Assembly (NCBI GenBank): GCA_000499405.2
Contig: HG738139.1
Span: 15,093,723 to 15,157,722, forward strand
Reading direction: 5' to 3'
DNA from: Onchocerca volvulus
Taxonomy: Eukaryota; Nematoda; Chromadorea; Rhabditida; Onchocercidae
Length of the DNA stretch: 64,000 bases
The translations under genes were made by a program, and so were the position numbers. Below are positions 43,058 through 62,590 of the stretch, piece by piece. Position 1 is the stretch's first letter; every line of letters starts with the position of its first letter. Under the pieces are notes generated by a model. It was given only the letters and a program-made list of their open reading frames with translations. It was not told the origin of the DNA and ran no database searches.

Positions 43058-45714
43058 TCAGGAATATTTCTGTGCTGTATCTTTATATTTTCTTATTTTA
43101 ATTTTTATTTCGTCAGCAAATGATTAGTTCATAATAGTTGATGATTTTTTTTATGATTATGATTTTTTTTTCAGTTCTTTCTTTTTTTTTTTAAAGTTCC
43201 TCAATCATGTGTTGAATAATTTGTCGTATTATTGATTTGGCCGTAAAAATTACAACTGATTGTATTTCCATGTTACTGGTATTATCATAATTTGTTAGAC
43301 TGTTTTAACGTAAAATGTTAATTTCAAAAGTTTCTTTTGTTTTGAATGCAAGGATTCAGTTTATAATTATTGTTTTATCGCGATTATTCATTTCTTATAA
43401 TACATATTATAGTTATCATGAGTCGTTATCATTATTGTATTTTCATACTTTGTTTTATTATTGTGATTTGTTATTAGTTTGTTTTTCCAACTAAATTTTA
43501 TTGCATATTCTAAAAAAAAAAAAAGAAAAAAGAATAAATTCTATTATCTATAAGTTAATTAGTTTTTCTATATTTAGTATTAATTTTGTTTGTATTATTG
43601 AATAGGAAAAAGGCAAGGAGGTTATAATAATCATTGTCTCCTTGATTTACTTTTGATTTGAGTAAAATTTAGCTACAATGACATTGAGCATGCTTTCAAG
43701 TTCTTCTTTACTTGAAAGATTCAAAAACTAGCAGCTTTTCAGCGTTTATAATTTTCTATCTAAAATCTTTAATATTATAAATCTAATTCTTATAATTGAA
43801 ACATTGAAAGACTTTGCAAATTTTTAGGAATAATTTTTTGAAATAAACTAAACTACCTTGCTCATTTAAGGTTTTACTTGAGAATTTATTGTTCAATGAA
43901 GATGGCCAAATAAGTACAAACAGTACTGCCTTGACATGGCTATTAAGTACTATCAAAATTCCTCAAATAGTTGCAATCAATCCTCTTTCCTCCATTGAAC
44001 TTTAGTTAAATATTACATTGTAATGCTCATTTTTCTATTGATAAACCATATCGATTGAAAGATACAATTCTCTTGTTTGTAAGTTATTCCCAACCATCAT
44101 CTAAGATGCTTAAAGACCAAAACAAAATTGAAAAAGAAAAAAAAAAAAAAAACATTTCTCTTGAATGCTTTGCAAGTGAAGGAAAAATTAGAGCAGCACA
44201 ACCAATGGAAAAATTTTAAAGAATGCGATGAAGTAATTTTGCCAAATGTTTGAAAATTTTAGACATAATCACATGTAAGATTTAAATGAGGCTAAATATT
44301 TGATCAATTATTCTACGTGATAAAAATTGATATGATAAAACATTGAATTAGAGTTTTTCTCGCTACCCATTTGTCCTTCTAGAATGAGAAAAGTTGCAAA
44401 ATGTTACGTACCAGTTTTTTTTAAATCTGAAATTATATGACATTCCAAAAGCATTGTAACTAAAATGATTGAAAGCATACGACATTTGTACCAATTTTTA
44501 ACTTTTTTACACTTTTGATTTATTTTTACTAGTATTAATATTACATTTTTGCCTCAGCATTTTTTGCCGATTAACTTCCCTAAAGAGCATGCTATTTTGA
44601 AATCAATCCAATATAAGCATCAACTATTTGAATATTTTTCCAAATTTCACCATAAATTGATACATATTACCTATGTCATTTATTATGTTAAAGTTTTTGC
44701 ATACAAATATCCTTTTTATTGCTCCTATTTTTTGCTTAAACAAGCAATGGCAGGTAAAAATTAGAAATATTAATATCATATAGTACGAAAATTATTGTTT
44801 AAATTTTTTCTACAATTTCTTGTATTAATAAGAAACGTTCCGTTAACTTGCAAGATGTCAGCTTTTCTGAAGAAGATGTAACAAACACATTGCAGATCTC
44901 TTATCAAGTTAAAGATGGTCCAAATGATCGAGGCGAAATGTTCTATAGACTTGCGATATCTTCAAATTATTTTATTGCACCTTAAATAAGTCATCCTATC
45001 ACACTTGATTTTAAGGTAGTAGTTGTTCAATGAAGTTTTATTTATTAAACTTATCGTGATGGATTGGATTTTGTTATTGACGTGATTACTGAAGTTTTAA
45101 ACTTTTGTTGAATGGCTTTAAGAGGATTTGCGCGATTCGTTAATAATGATCGATCAGGTTTGCCGATTATCCTATCGATCTCGTTATTAGAGATGGCGCT
45201 AAGGAATTGCTTAATATCTAAGAATTTAGAATGTAATGAAATATGAAGATAGGCTTATCATTGTAAATTTGCATCCACTCAACCTATATCGTTGATATTT
45301 ATTAAATTTATGTAATTTACATGAAGATATCTTCGAAGATTTCGACTATTCTCTTAATTCTGTTTGATATTTAAATGTTTATTAATTGCGGTTTCAAAAT
45401 TATCAATATTTCAAATATTTTGTTTACATTTTCATAAAATATCATTCCTTTCTATTCACCAGCAAAATTTCTAACAAAACTTCGAATTCACGTGATTTTT
45501 TTTTTAAATGTAGCAGACATGTGATGTAATTCATGGTGCTACATATGCATGCTTGTGAATAATTGAAAAGCTATTAATTTTTGATTGTATAAGGTGTTTT
45601 TTTTTGCCCTATTTTGCAGATTTTTTCATTTTTTAAAAAAAAAAATAGTTCATATTATTGAATATATTGTAATTCCCTATTTTCTCTATAATTTTAATCG
45701 AATAGGAATCTTTC

Positions 45715-45747
<33 letters not shown>

Positions 45748-46364
45748 CCTTTTCAGATCTTACAATTTTTTTTTCTTCGCTTCTCTTCCCATTTTTTCAA
45801 ATCGATCTGATAAATTTCAAAAAAAAAAAAAAATTCTATACCCAAATAATCATTATTTCAATATAATCATTATCATTATTATGATTATCATAGTCGAACT
45901 ATTATATTTACTATCTTTGCAATTATCACCATTTTAGTCCTTATAGTTACTATTTATTATTACTATTATCCAGTAATAACTACTTTGATAATTTCAAATC
46001 ACAACGATTTTAATTATTAGAACGTTCTTTGCTTGTTTTGTTAATTTTTTTTTTTCAAAAAAGAAACTTTATTCAAATTGCAACTATTGGTAGTGTAGAA
46101 AAGATATTCAACTATTTCGAATTCTAGTAATAAACTGATTTTTCTGATTGGTATTTATATCAATTTTATTGGTAGGAAAAAAGTTGTCATATCAATAATA
46201 ATAATCAACAATTATTATCACTCTTCACCATTATTACTATCATTTACTATCATTACCATCACAGTATCATTGTAATTTACCAATATAATATTACCACTCT
46301 AATTATCACTATTTTTATTATGATTATTATTCAATATGTTTCGTTTGGCTTGATCCAGCTAATC
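43058..46364. other. AT-rich intergenic region with one coding-like remnant
   Basis: RMND1's 3' UTR probably ends after the AATAAA at 43533-43538. Beyond it I see no gene with splice structure. The remnant at 44833-44985 is listed separately. The rest is low-complexity T/A-rich sequence, including a poly-T block at about 45717-45745. Confidence 0.5.
44833..44985 (+). pseudogene. Coding-like 50-codon fragment, unidentified
   Basis: After a weak acceptor (ATTAATAAG) there is an open frame of 50 codons and a stop. Its composition is balanced and protein-like, rich in Asp, Glu, Ser and Gln (for example FSEEDVTNTLQISYQVKDG), unlike surrounding A/T frames. Further pieces that look coding follow at about 45050-45240 but in different frames and broken by stops. 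I do not recognise the family. It may be a decayed gene or part of an old mobile element; a real terminal exon is less likely because upstream phases do not fit. Confidence 0.25.
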
Positions 46365-46535
46365 TACATAAACAAAAGTATAAATGTTCGTTTGTTCAAA
46401 ATCTTAAATCTCCAAAAGTTCTTAAACACGCGGCCCATTTGAATGCAACGTTGTATGAAATTTCAAATCAATCGGTGAAGAACTTGAAACGTCGTACGGC
46501 AAATAATAATGAACATTTACATTCTTATTAATATA
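46365..46535 (+). mobile_element. MITE-like repeat, copy B
   Basis: Starts with an imperfect end (CTACATAAACAAAAGTATAAATGTTCG) and ends with GAACATTTACATTCTTATTAATATAG. The interior carries the family blocks AAACACGCG, GAATGCAACGTTGTATG, ATTTCAAATCAATCGG and AAGAACTTGAAACGTCGT, in the same orientation as copies C and D. Confidence 0.6.
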
Positions 46536-49500
46536 GATAGAGAAAAAAAAATATAGCAAAACGAAGAAAAAAGCAAAAAGTGAAAAAAAAGAAATGAATA
46601 TGCGAAAAAAAAAAAGCAGAGAAATGATCATCATTTAATATTATTAAATGTTATTTTTAAAATTCCTAAAGTAGACATTTTTGAGTGAAAATATTGCTTC
46701 TTGCAATTATTATGAATTTAAAAATAATATTTAAAAATAGTTATTATGATATTCTATTTTATAATTTTCTCTTCATTTTAGTTTAGCAATTGAGAATTTT
46801 ATTCGTAATCATATTTGTAATCATTTTGAGGAAAGAAACCTCACGTTGAATCATGAGAAAAAAATTAAGATGCAATGAGAAGAAACAATTTAAATCTAAT
46901 TTTTATAATGCAAAAATTTAGTAGTATAATATTTTAATAAAACGTTAAAATTAGAAACATCAACGTTGTAACAAACATTTTTATGAGATGAAGAACAAAA
47001 GAAAAAGAAAGAGAACAAATATAACGTAGAAAAAGAGTAAAGAAAAAGACGAGAAGAAAGACAAATTGGTGACAATTATAATTTTTTCTTGTTGACACAA
47101 CAGACAAGAAAACTTTCATTTTTTTTTTTTTTTTTTTTTTTGCAATATTTCCAATGTCATGCGGTATTTCGCTATTTCATTTGTCCTTTATCAGCTTGTC
47201 ATCTTCATCATTATCATTCATTTATCCTTTATTCGATTATCATTATCATTATCATCCAAGTATTCCAGCATGCAAATATAATTTGCATGGATAACTTATC
47301 TGATATTCTGAATTAAAAATGCATAATGTTAGCTGCTTAAAAAATGTTATCATCCTTAATAATCTAATCATAATATTCATAATATCACTATTATTTTCAA
47401 TCATTAATAAATCCAATGTATGTTTCAAATTACTGTTATTTTACAATAATCACTGTTATCTTTTATCACATTTATTTCCTATTATATGTATTTATTACTG
47501 TTATTTTCAAAGTTTTCGAATTATTTTAAACCTTGTATTGATTGTTAAATTATGAGGAAATTTAAATCGATCAAGTATTGTGATTATTTGATGATTAAAG
47601 TTGATTGAACATTGTTTAATTCAGAAAATTGGATCAATTATTAAAATCGATAATAATTAAAATAAATGATAGGATTTTTCATCTCATTCTTCTTTACCCC
47701 AAACATCCATTTTGTAGCTTTTTCCACGAAAATTATTGAATAGGAAATGGAATTTTTTTTTTTTGTATTGGTTAAAATTAAAGAAAATGCAATTGTTTTA
47801 TATTGAATTAGTGGAATGAATAATAATATTGAATAATTCAGTATTACAGTATTAAAAATAGCATCTGGTAATTTAATATTGCAATATCTCTGAAGTTCAA
47901 GTAAGAAATATTATTTGGTATTTCTAAATAATACAATTCAATTAATTGTTAGTAATAAAATATTATTAAATGAAATAGTTAAATCTATTAAATAATTCTG
48001 AATAAAGTATAATCCAGTCATTAAGTAATGCCAAATAAGATATATATTTAAATTATTATTTGTAGAACTTTGATTTTCAAATTCCATATTTGTTTATTTG
48101 ATTATATTTTATTCTTGGCGCGAAAGTTGGATGAAATATTCCGAAGAGTTTCAAAATTGTCCTTGGCAACTTATCAAATTTTTTCACCTTCGTAAATATG
48201 ACCCAAGTTTGAATTATTTACTTCTTTCAGTGACACACAAACATAAATATGCATTGAGAAATCTGGTTTCCTAGTGAAAAGTAAATATAACTGATTATTT
48301 TTCAATTGTACTTCAACCTTAACTCCAAATATTTTAGTATTTACTCACATCTTCCGAAAGAAAAATATTAAACATAAAAAGTTTGAATATAGGTAATGCA
48401 AATAAATGGAAGAAATATCAAAAGCTATTCAATTTTGAAGCATTAGAATTGCTAATTTTTATTATTAAACTGAAACGTTTTTTGATGTGGAAAAGCTTTT
48501 AATTTTTAATTTTTTTAAAATTCTTATCTTCATTCTCATTTTTAATCTTTTTTAGCCAAAATTTTCTATTTTTAATACCAATAAGTCGAATTTAATTGAT
48601 TTTATTCGAATTAAAATTAAAATTTCCATCGAAATTGATAAATTAATTCTTATCTAAGAATACACATTGATTTTAGTAAAGCTATTTTTCTAATACTTTC
48701 AATGAAAACTATATTGTAAGTTAGATAATTGAAAAATAGATAAGAAGAAGAAGAAAAAAGTTCATTCCATTAAATCACTTTCCAATTTATGCTGCTAATT
48801 TTCATTAAAACTATCATTTTCCTAGCCATTCACTAATTCCGAGGGGAAATCATACTTAAAATACTAATTCATTTTGATGATAAATTACTATTTTCCAAAT
48901 TTCTTCCTCATATATGTTTCAAAGTTTTCATTTTTTTTTCATTTTGCTTTATTGAAAATACGACAATTTTTTCCTTTTCCCCCCAAAGAAATTCATACTT
49001 TTTTTCCCTCCTTTTCTTCCTCCGCACTCTAATTTGTTTAATAGATCGTCAATGTCTAAGATATTTTATAGTAAAATTGATTGAGTGAAATTCATTTCCT
49101 TTCTTTTTTTTTTTTTGTGCCAAATATCGGATAATTTTAAAAAATCAATATTTAAAATGAGCATTAACGAAAAAAAGGTAACAGCGGGTACTTTAAAAAG
49201 AAATGAAATTCAATGCATTTAAATTGAAATATGATTAAAATTAAGGTTAAAAGTTGTAGAGAGCAAAAAAAAAGGAAAAAAATAATAATTTAAATTGTTT
49301 AAATTAATTATTATTTAAATAATGATGAAAATCAAAATCATCGAAATATTTCTTCTCAAATATTTAACAAAGTAAATTTTTTCACGATAAGTTTTACGTT
49401 GTATTAAAAAAAATGCGGAAAAAAAAATTAAATTTCAAATTCTGCCATTTTCAAAACTAACAGCTAATACCTGTCGGTTATTGTTGAAATTTGAAACTAT

Positions 49501-50212
49501 GTTCAAGACCGAAAAAAATAACAAAGACATGAAAAATGAGGGAATAAGAAGAAACTTGTAAACTTTGCACATTTAAAATTCACGAATTCTTCCTCTTGAT
49601 TAATTAATTAATTGATGATCCAAATGTTTCACATGAAATTTTCAGAATTGTTTCCTTTTGATATTTCTTCGGATAACAACATCTAATAATGATAATTAAA
49701 TTAAAAACAATAATTAAAAAAAATCCAGATATCTTGAAATCCTCCCGGTTATTCCGATCCGCATTATCCCGCATTCAACATTTCACATCTTTTAATACCA
49801 GAAATCATCGAATATCAATCTCTCACTTATTCGATCAATCGATTATTTAATTCGTTCATCTAGACTGATATTGTTCTGTCAAAAAACAGATATTTGTCAG
49901 AAAAAGGTCACATGTCCATCAGATTTTAATTTTGGTCTAATTCAATTTTTTGGCTTATGGTATTATCTTATCAGTTGGCATATATTTACCTTATCAATTG
50001 ATACAATCCCTCAACGTATGCTGTCAATTTTTATTCCATTTATTAGAACTTTCACAACTATTTAATCATCTGTTAATTCAAATGTGAGAAAATTTATTTT
50101 TGAATGAAAATTTACCCTTCTGTCTTAAATTTTAAACACTTTTTTTTAACAACACTTTTCAAATATACTAATTCCATTCAATATTTCATTTAAAATTTAT
50201 GTTTTAGAAAAT

Positions 50213-50277
50213 GAAAAAAAAAAAAAAGAAAAAGAAAAAAAAAGAGAGAAAGAGAGAGAGAGAGAGAGAAAAAAAAA
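50213..50277 (+). repeat. 65-nt pure purine (GA/A) tract
   Basis: Every base from 50213 to 50277 is A or G, with a central (GA)n of about a dozen units. It pairs in principle with the pyrimidine tract at 50393-50443. Confidence 0.95.
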
Positions 50278-50392
50278 TCGAATTTCCTTTGATTTCACTT
50301 TCTTACCATTACGCTTTCAAATAATTAATACCACTACAAACGTCTGAAAAACTAAAAACTGCGTTCAAAATTGCTTACACTTATATTTATCA

Positions 50393-50406
50393 TTTTTCCT
50401 TTTTTC

Positions 50407-50443
<37 letters not shown>
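50393..50443 (+). repeat. 51-nt pure pyrimidine (CT) tract
   Basis: Every base is C or T, mostly (TC)n. It is the approximate reverse complement of the purine tract 115 bp upstream. Confidence 0.95.
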
Positions 50444-50448
<5 letters not shown>

Positions 50449-51287
50449 CTTCAATCTCAATTTAATTTTTGTAATTGTACAACAAAAATAGTTTTATAGA
50501 ATTGCTCTTTCTAAAGGACAATTTATTTTTCCCTGAAAAAAATTATTATTTGATTTGGAAAAACTGAAAGAATTGAAATGAATAAATTCAAATGAAAAAT
50601 CATTTGTTCATTTTTATAATTCAAAACTTTAATTGGTATGTCAAAGATAAGTTTCGAATGGTAATTAATTTTATTTCGCAAAAATCTTTCCAATAATTTT
50701 ACTTAGTTTATATTAACGAAATATAAAAAATACAGAGAATTTAATTGCTAGGCTATGAAGTAGCAAGGGAATTGAAAATAAAATTTGTAAACTTAAATTA
50801 ATCATATATATTATGATTAATTATTCGATGAAATTATTAGTCCCTATTCTGAAACTTTAATTAGTTTCATTATAAAATTTAGTTCAATTAACTTTAGTTA
50901 ATAATAATATCATCACATAATTAATCATAAGTTATATAAATAATATAAGTTTATTGGTATTTTATTTTCAATTCCTTTGTTGTTTCATAGGCTAACAATT
51001 AAATCCTTCGTATTTCTAACTTTAATATAAATTATTTTCAAATTACTGGAAAGATTAAATAAAACCAATATTAAATTTATGTATTAAATTTATTACACTT
51101 TTTGAATTATTCAATTTGATGCGTTTATTAAATTTTGGATATTTAAATAAAAAAAACGTTTCTATAAAAAATTTTCCAAAAAAAAATTTTGGATTTTTTA
51201 AATTAAAATATTCCGAAAAAAAATTTATGCATTTCATTTGTTTTTTTTTTTTTTTTCATCATCGCGAGAATTTCAAATTTTTTTTTC

Positions 51288-51298
51288 CTCCTTTTCAG
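51288..51298 (+). promoter_or_regulatory. Probable spliced-leader acceptor of BCKDHA
   Basis: A T/C-rich tract ends in CCTTTTCAG at 51298, 53 nt before the chosen ATG at 51352. No upstream coding exon is visible. Confidence 0.4.
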
Positions 51299-51351
51299 AA
51301 TTTTCTAATTTAAATTGTAATTGCGAATCAACGGAAAGACTTTGTCGTTGT

Positions 51352-56033
<4,682 letters not shown>

Positions 56034-57381
56034 ATATTTGATACTAATAACCAAAGATCAATTCTGTAATCATTTCCAGGTAAAAGAACAATTCGAGAAG
56101 CTTTTGAAAAATGCCTCATCTATACTGTTCTTCTTGCCAAAATATCAGAAATAACATTCGCCCTGATGATTTTCATTCTGAATTCAAATATAAAAACAAT
56201 AAATATCGATCTTTTGCCGGTTAACATCTTGCAATATTATTTTTCCATAATCATCATTGTTAATATTTGACAGACCTGTTTTGAAAGCTTTAAGTACTAT
56301 TTTCTACCTCTACTTGTTTTATAACTTACAATATTTGCAATAAAATAAGAAAGTACAACTACTACGGCTTTTGACTTGATATGCTCCTTGCACATATTTA
56401 TTCCAGAAACAATTGCCCTCTTTTTATTACTATTCCGTATATTTCTATTTATATATACCGACAATCTCTTATTCTAACATCAATTGCTGTTCTTATTTTC
56501 ATCTTTAGGATGGAAATACCAGAATTGTTTGCTCAGATTGAGCACACAGGTCTTTTCCGAAGATAAAAATTATGCCGAAATCCATAAGTTGCCGTGCATA
56601 CTTCAAATTCTCAAATGATTCGAGCAAACGACAATAAAGCTAAAACACTTTCCTCTTCCATTAATTATATATTCCATTAATTATAAATCAGAAACTTATC
56701 ACTTACTTATTACCAACACTTCTTCCATTAATCATTGAAAACTAAAGACCTATCATTACTTATTACCGATACTTCATAAAAATATATGCAAATAACATTT
56801 ACCAATCCTCGATTTCACCTAAATCGAAATCAATATTAAATGCCACAATTTATGGCATTCAGATCTGATTTATTCTATACTTAACAATACTACCTAGTAT
56901 AATCATCGAATTTGAAAGAGATTTATTAATTCTCTCAGTCCAATTCTGACTTTTTTTTTTTACCAAATGTAATAGTTACATAGAGTGCTTTGTGCTTCCA
57001 GTGTAATAAATTGAAGGAAAAAAAAAATACTTCTTGACACAATAATAATATACATGTTACTGCGAATTCAGATTACGATGACTCACTTGAATACATGAAA
57101 GAAATAAATTGTATAACACATGACACAATATTCATCCAACGTTCAAATCAGTTTTTTGAAATTTAAGGAAAAAGAGAGAAAAATTAAAAGAAAATGATGA
57201 GCATGATATAAGCTCAGGTAATGATCTAAAAGAAATCAAAAACTAGGGTGAAATATGACAGCCATATCTTAAAGTTAATTATTAAAACCGAATAAGATTG
57301 AAATCCATTTTTACATCCAATAACTGAACGCCTGGGTTTCATTAGAGCGCGGCATTTTTGGAGACGCCAGAATTGTTGAGT
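56034..57381. other. Convergent 3' region of BCKDHA and SKP1
   Basis: 1.35 kb between the two stop codons, with no exon. Plus-strand AATAAA hexamers at 56198-56203 and 56339-56344 are the likely BCKDHA poly(A) signals, 165 and 306 nt past its stop. Minus-strand complements (TTTATT) near 56920 and 56868 are possible but distant signals for SKP1. Confidence 0.5.
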
Positions 57382-59487
<2,106 letters not shown>

Positions 59488-62325
59488 TCTAACTAGTAAT
59501 GCAGTGATAGTGTAAACCTGATGATAAACACCTAAAAATTCATTTTCTTCATACAAGCTTTGAAAATTTTTGCCATCTTTATAGCATTTGCAAAATCGTT
59601 TGCAAGAATATTCCAAAAAGCATTCTATTCCAATGAAGTAATAAAACATCAGGAATGATTAAGTCAATGTATGAGACCTAATTTGAATTTCATTCATTCT
59701 TTCCGGTGAAATCAATGCATTTTTCAAACATCAAACTTCAGTTTCCTCTCAAGTCAATTATAAATCTATCACAATGTCCCAATGAAAAAATAAAAAGAAA
59801 ATCAAAATTGAAATTACTTATGAAATAGAATAGGAAGGAAATAAAAAATAGAAAAGCAAAGGCGTATAGCTTTGCAATGAATCATCGATGATGATTCCTT
59901 CAACTAATCGATCGAGGGATGTCCCACGATCGATCATTAATCAAGTTTTGGAAGATGATAGATAAGATCTACGATTCCTACAGATATGTAGAATTGAACA
60001 GTTTTAACATGAAATACATTTCAATAAATCCTGGAACAGCATCACAGTATTAAATATCTTACATCGAATGACCGGTTATGTGGCTACAACTGCCTTTGTG
60101 CAAAACAAACATTTGTAGCCTTCCGCATCATGATCATATTAGAACAATATTTGCAAAACTTTCATTACAAGCTAGTCTGCTTCAAATTTTCTTAAAAACG
60201 GAATGATATGTGCAATTTTTTAAACTACCCGACTTCCTTCACATTTTTCATATTCGCAAATAGCAATCAATAATTTCAAAATCTATCTCTTTGAAATTCA
60301 TAGTTACTTCACAACATGGAAATCAAATAATTCATACTAGGATTATCCATTTGAATCAGTTTCCAAATAAGTCTAGAAGGCCAGTTAAAATTAATGAAAT
60401 CAATACAATAGACTAGAAAATCAATACATACATACACGTCAAAAAATCAATATACTCGTGTAGTGATTTTTTTGACAGTAAACATTAGCCACCAAATTAT
60501 TCTGGATAATCTATCGAAATGATTGATGATTTGGAACTAATAAATTTTATTTGGCCAATATGCAATCGATATTTGTTTTCGACTAAGTAGACATTTCTGA
60601 GGATGCATCATATCGTGATATCACATAATATCATATATCGTGATATCAGTTACTTTAATCACTTCAATATAGATCACAATATGAATTAATATAACATACA
60701 AGTTGTTAAGAAATTGAACAGAAAACTATGTGAGGAAGAATTCCACGTAAATTGAATTAAATACGTCGTAGATTCGTCCAATATTTCTTTATTCGATGAT
60801 ACTTTAACAGCATTCTAATTCAATTCATCATTTTTCTTACAATAATTCGAAACATTTCTCTACCTGCTCACGCGACATTTTAAAATACTCCAAACTTCTG
60901 AACCATATCTCCTGCTACATTCCCTCATCTCGAAACTTCTTGAATAAATACCGAATAGCCCATTACCGTGTCGGAATTCAAACTTACGCGACCGAAATAG
61001 CTCGTTGCAGCACAAATTCTTATTATGTTCTGATGCAAAATATGTGTATTTGTTGTTAACATAATCCATTCACGTGAAATCCGTGAAGGAAGGAATCTTG
61101 TGTTTCAAAAAATGGCTTATTAGATTTGGCAGTTATGGCATTTATCCTGGGCACTTCTTTTTCTCAGTCTATAATTTCGGGTTTATTGCTCAGTCCTTCG
61201 ATCTTCTCTATATTAGAATTACAGGTATATATATATTTTACAACTTTTGGTTTTGTCTTTATATAGCGTAAAGTTAAAGGTTTACAATTTTGATATGCGT
61301 AGAAAAGACTATTTAAGACAGCACAATATCGCGGGAAGAATTATTCAAAAATCCTACTTGGTGAAAGAAAAGAATTAAATAAAAAAAAAAAAAAAACAAA
61401 ATTTTCAAAATTATCTGATCAGTCGAAAATTTTACAAAGGCTATAATATTATGTTTGAGAAAAACGGATGATGTGATGCTTTGAAATGATTCGGAAGATG
61501 ATAAAAATCCGAAGAAGACCGGAGAATCTGACAAAGATTGATATAAGGAGTAACAAGTACTGTAATAAATCGAATCGTATTAGAACGAAGAATGCTTTGC
61601 TGAAATTAAAACACAGTGATGAATTACAACTGCAAGATTATTTCCTATCACATCGGATCAAGGCAACAAATCAACTGTTTGACTTAATAAATCTGAATTA
61701 AAATTAATTCTTTAATTCATCAAACTTCCATTTATATATTTTTCCTGCGAACTTAAATTCTTATGCAATTAATAACCAATTATTATTTACTCTGTGACGT
61801 TTACATAACGTACGTATATGCATCAATATGTCTTGATATTTATTTAGAAATATCACCATGAAGTATTCGTAATTATTTACTACAAAATCTATTGAAGTGG
61901 TAAGAAAAGAAAGTAATCATAATTATCAAGGTTTCTAATTTGATGGACTAAAATTACTTAATGCAAAATTACTACGACAATTCCACAAAACATTATCATA
62001 TCAGTGATTTCAAGAGATTTCAGGAGTACTGGCATGCTTTACTTGTTACTTTAAAGTTCGTTAAATTAGACTAATACCCTACTGGAAGTGGTAAGAAAAG
62101 AAAGCTCTCAAAGATTCTGTCCAACGAATTCTTCCCTCAACTGAAGCTCTAATTGCAGCCTAGGCTTCACAGAGTTTTCATAATATTCCCTCTTCGCTCT
62201 ATTTTGAATATAATTACTGATTTCCATTTATATATGATCCTTGAGGCTTGTCGGAAAATTCCAAAAGCTGGTTTATTATAAACAAGTAATGTTAAAATTC
62301 AATAAGCGCAGTTTCAAATGGACAA
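59488..62325. other. SKP1 upstream region and AT-rich intergenic DNA
   Basis: No independent gene is supported. A more complex block at about 60850-61080 has several CG dinucleotides and could be a SKP1 promoter or leader exon; it contains a 15-nt ATG-containing segment (60864-60878) with a donor (see findings). Around 61900-62110 the words TGGTAAGAAAAGAAAG and CTATTGAAGTGG/CTACTGGAAGTGG recur at about 200 bp spacing, a weak direct repeat. Confidence 0.4.
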
Positions 62326-62329
62326 CAAA

Positions 62330-62590
62330 TGTAAAACACGTCTATCACCGAAACAATAAATAGGAAAACAAACATGTTTGCCGCCAAAATGACAAACATG
62401 TTTACCGCCAAAACAATGAACAGGAAGATCAACACGTTCCCCGCCAAAATGATAAACATGTTTAACTCCAAAACATAAATGGGAAGGTAAACATGTTTTC
62501 CACCAAAACGAAAATCTGTTTATCACCAAAAAGCAGAAACATGTTTACTAACGAAAAATAAACATATTTCCTGCTAAAGCGAAAAATACT
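62330..62590 (-). repeat. Higher-order tandem array of AAACATGTTT/CCGCCAAAA units
   Basis: About nine units with core AAACATGTTTACCGCCAAAA. Short units of about 24 bp alternate with 36 bp units that carry an extra AATAAATAGGAA-like insert, making three successive higher-order repeats of about 60 bp, then shorter degraded units. Reverse complements of the core occur in the repeats at 53.3 and 63.75 kb. A minus-strand open frame (62314-62529) merely translates the repeats as FGGKHV units and is not a gene. Confidence 0.85.

Larger units (their letters stand above)
46536..51287. other. AT-rich intergenic region upstream of BCKDHA
   Basis: Nearly 5 kb with no supported exon. It contains repeated AAT and ATC trinucleotide-rich patches, poly-T tracts and the complementary GA- and CT-rich tracts listed separately. 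Regulatory sequence for the next gene probably lies here but I cannot define it. Confidence 0.45.

Noticed and set aside
43058..51287. Possible Wolbachia DNA insertion, common in filarial genomes
   Set aside because: No bacterial operon-like run of overlapping frames, no ribosome-binding-site pattern and no recognisable bacterial protein. Only the short fragment near 44.8-45.2 kb remains unexplained.
60860..61069. 69-codon minus-strand frame with fairly normal composition
   Set aside because: No matching splice sites for the whole frame and no recognised similarity. More likely part of the SKP1 upstream region.
62314..62529. Repetitive minus-strand frame (FGGKHV units)
   Set aside because: It is the translation of the tandem array, whose unit length happens to be divisible by three.
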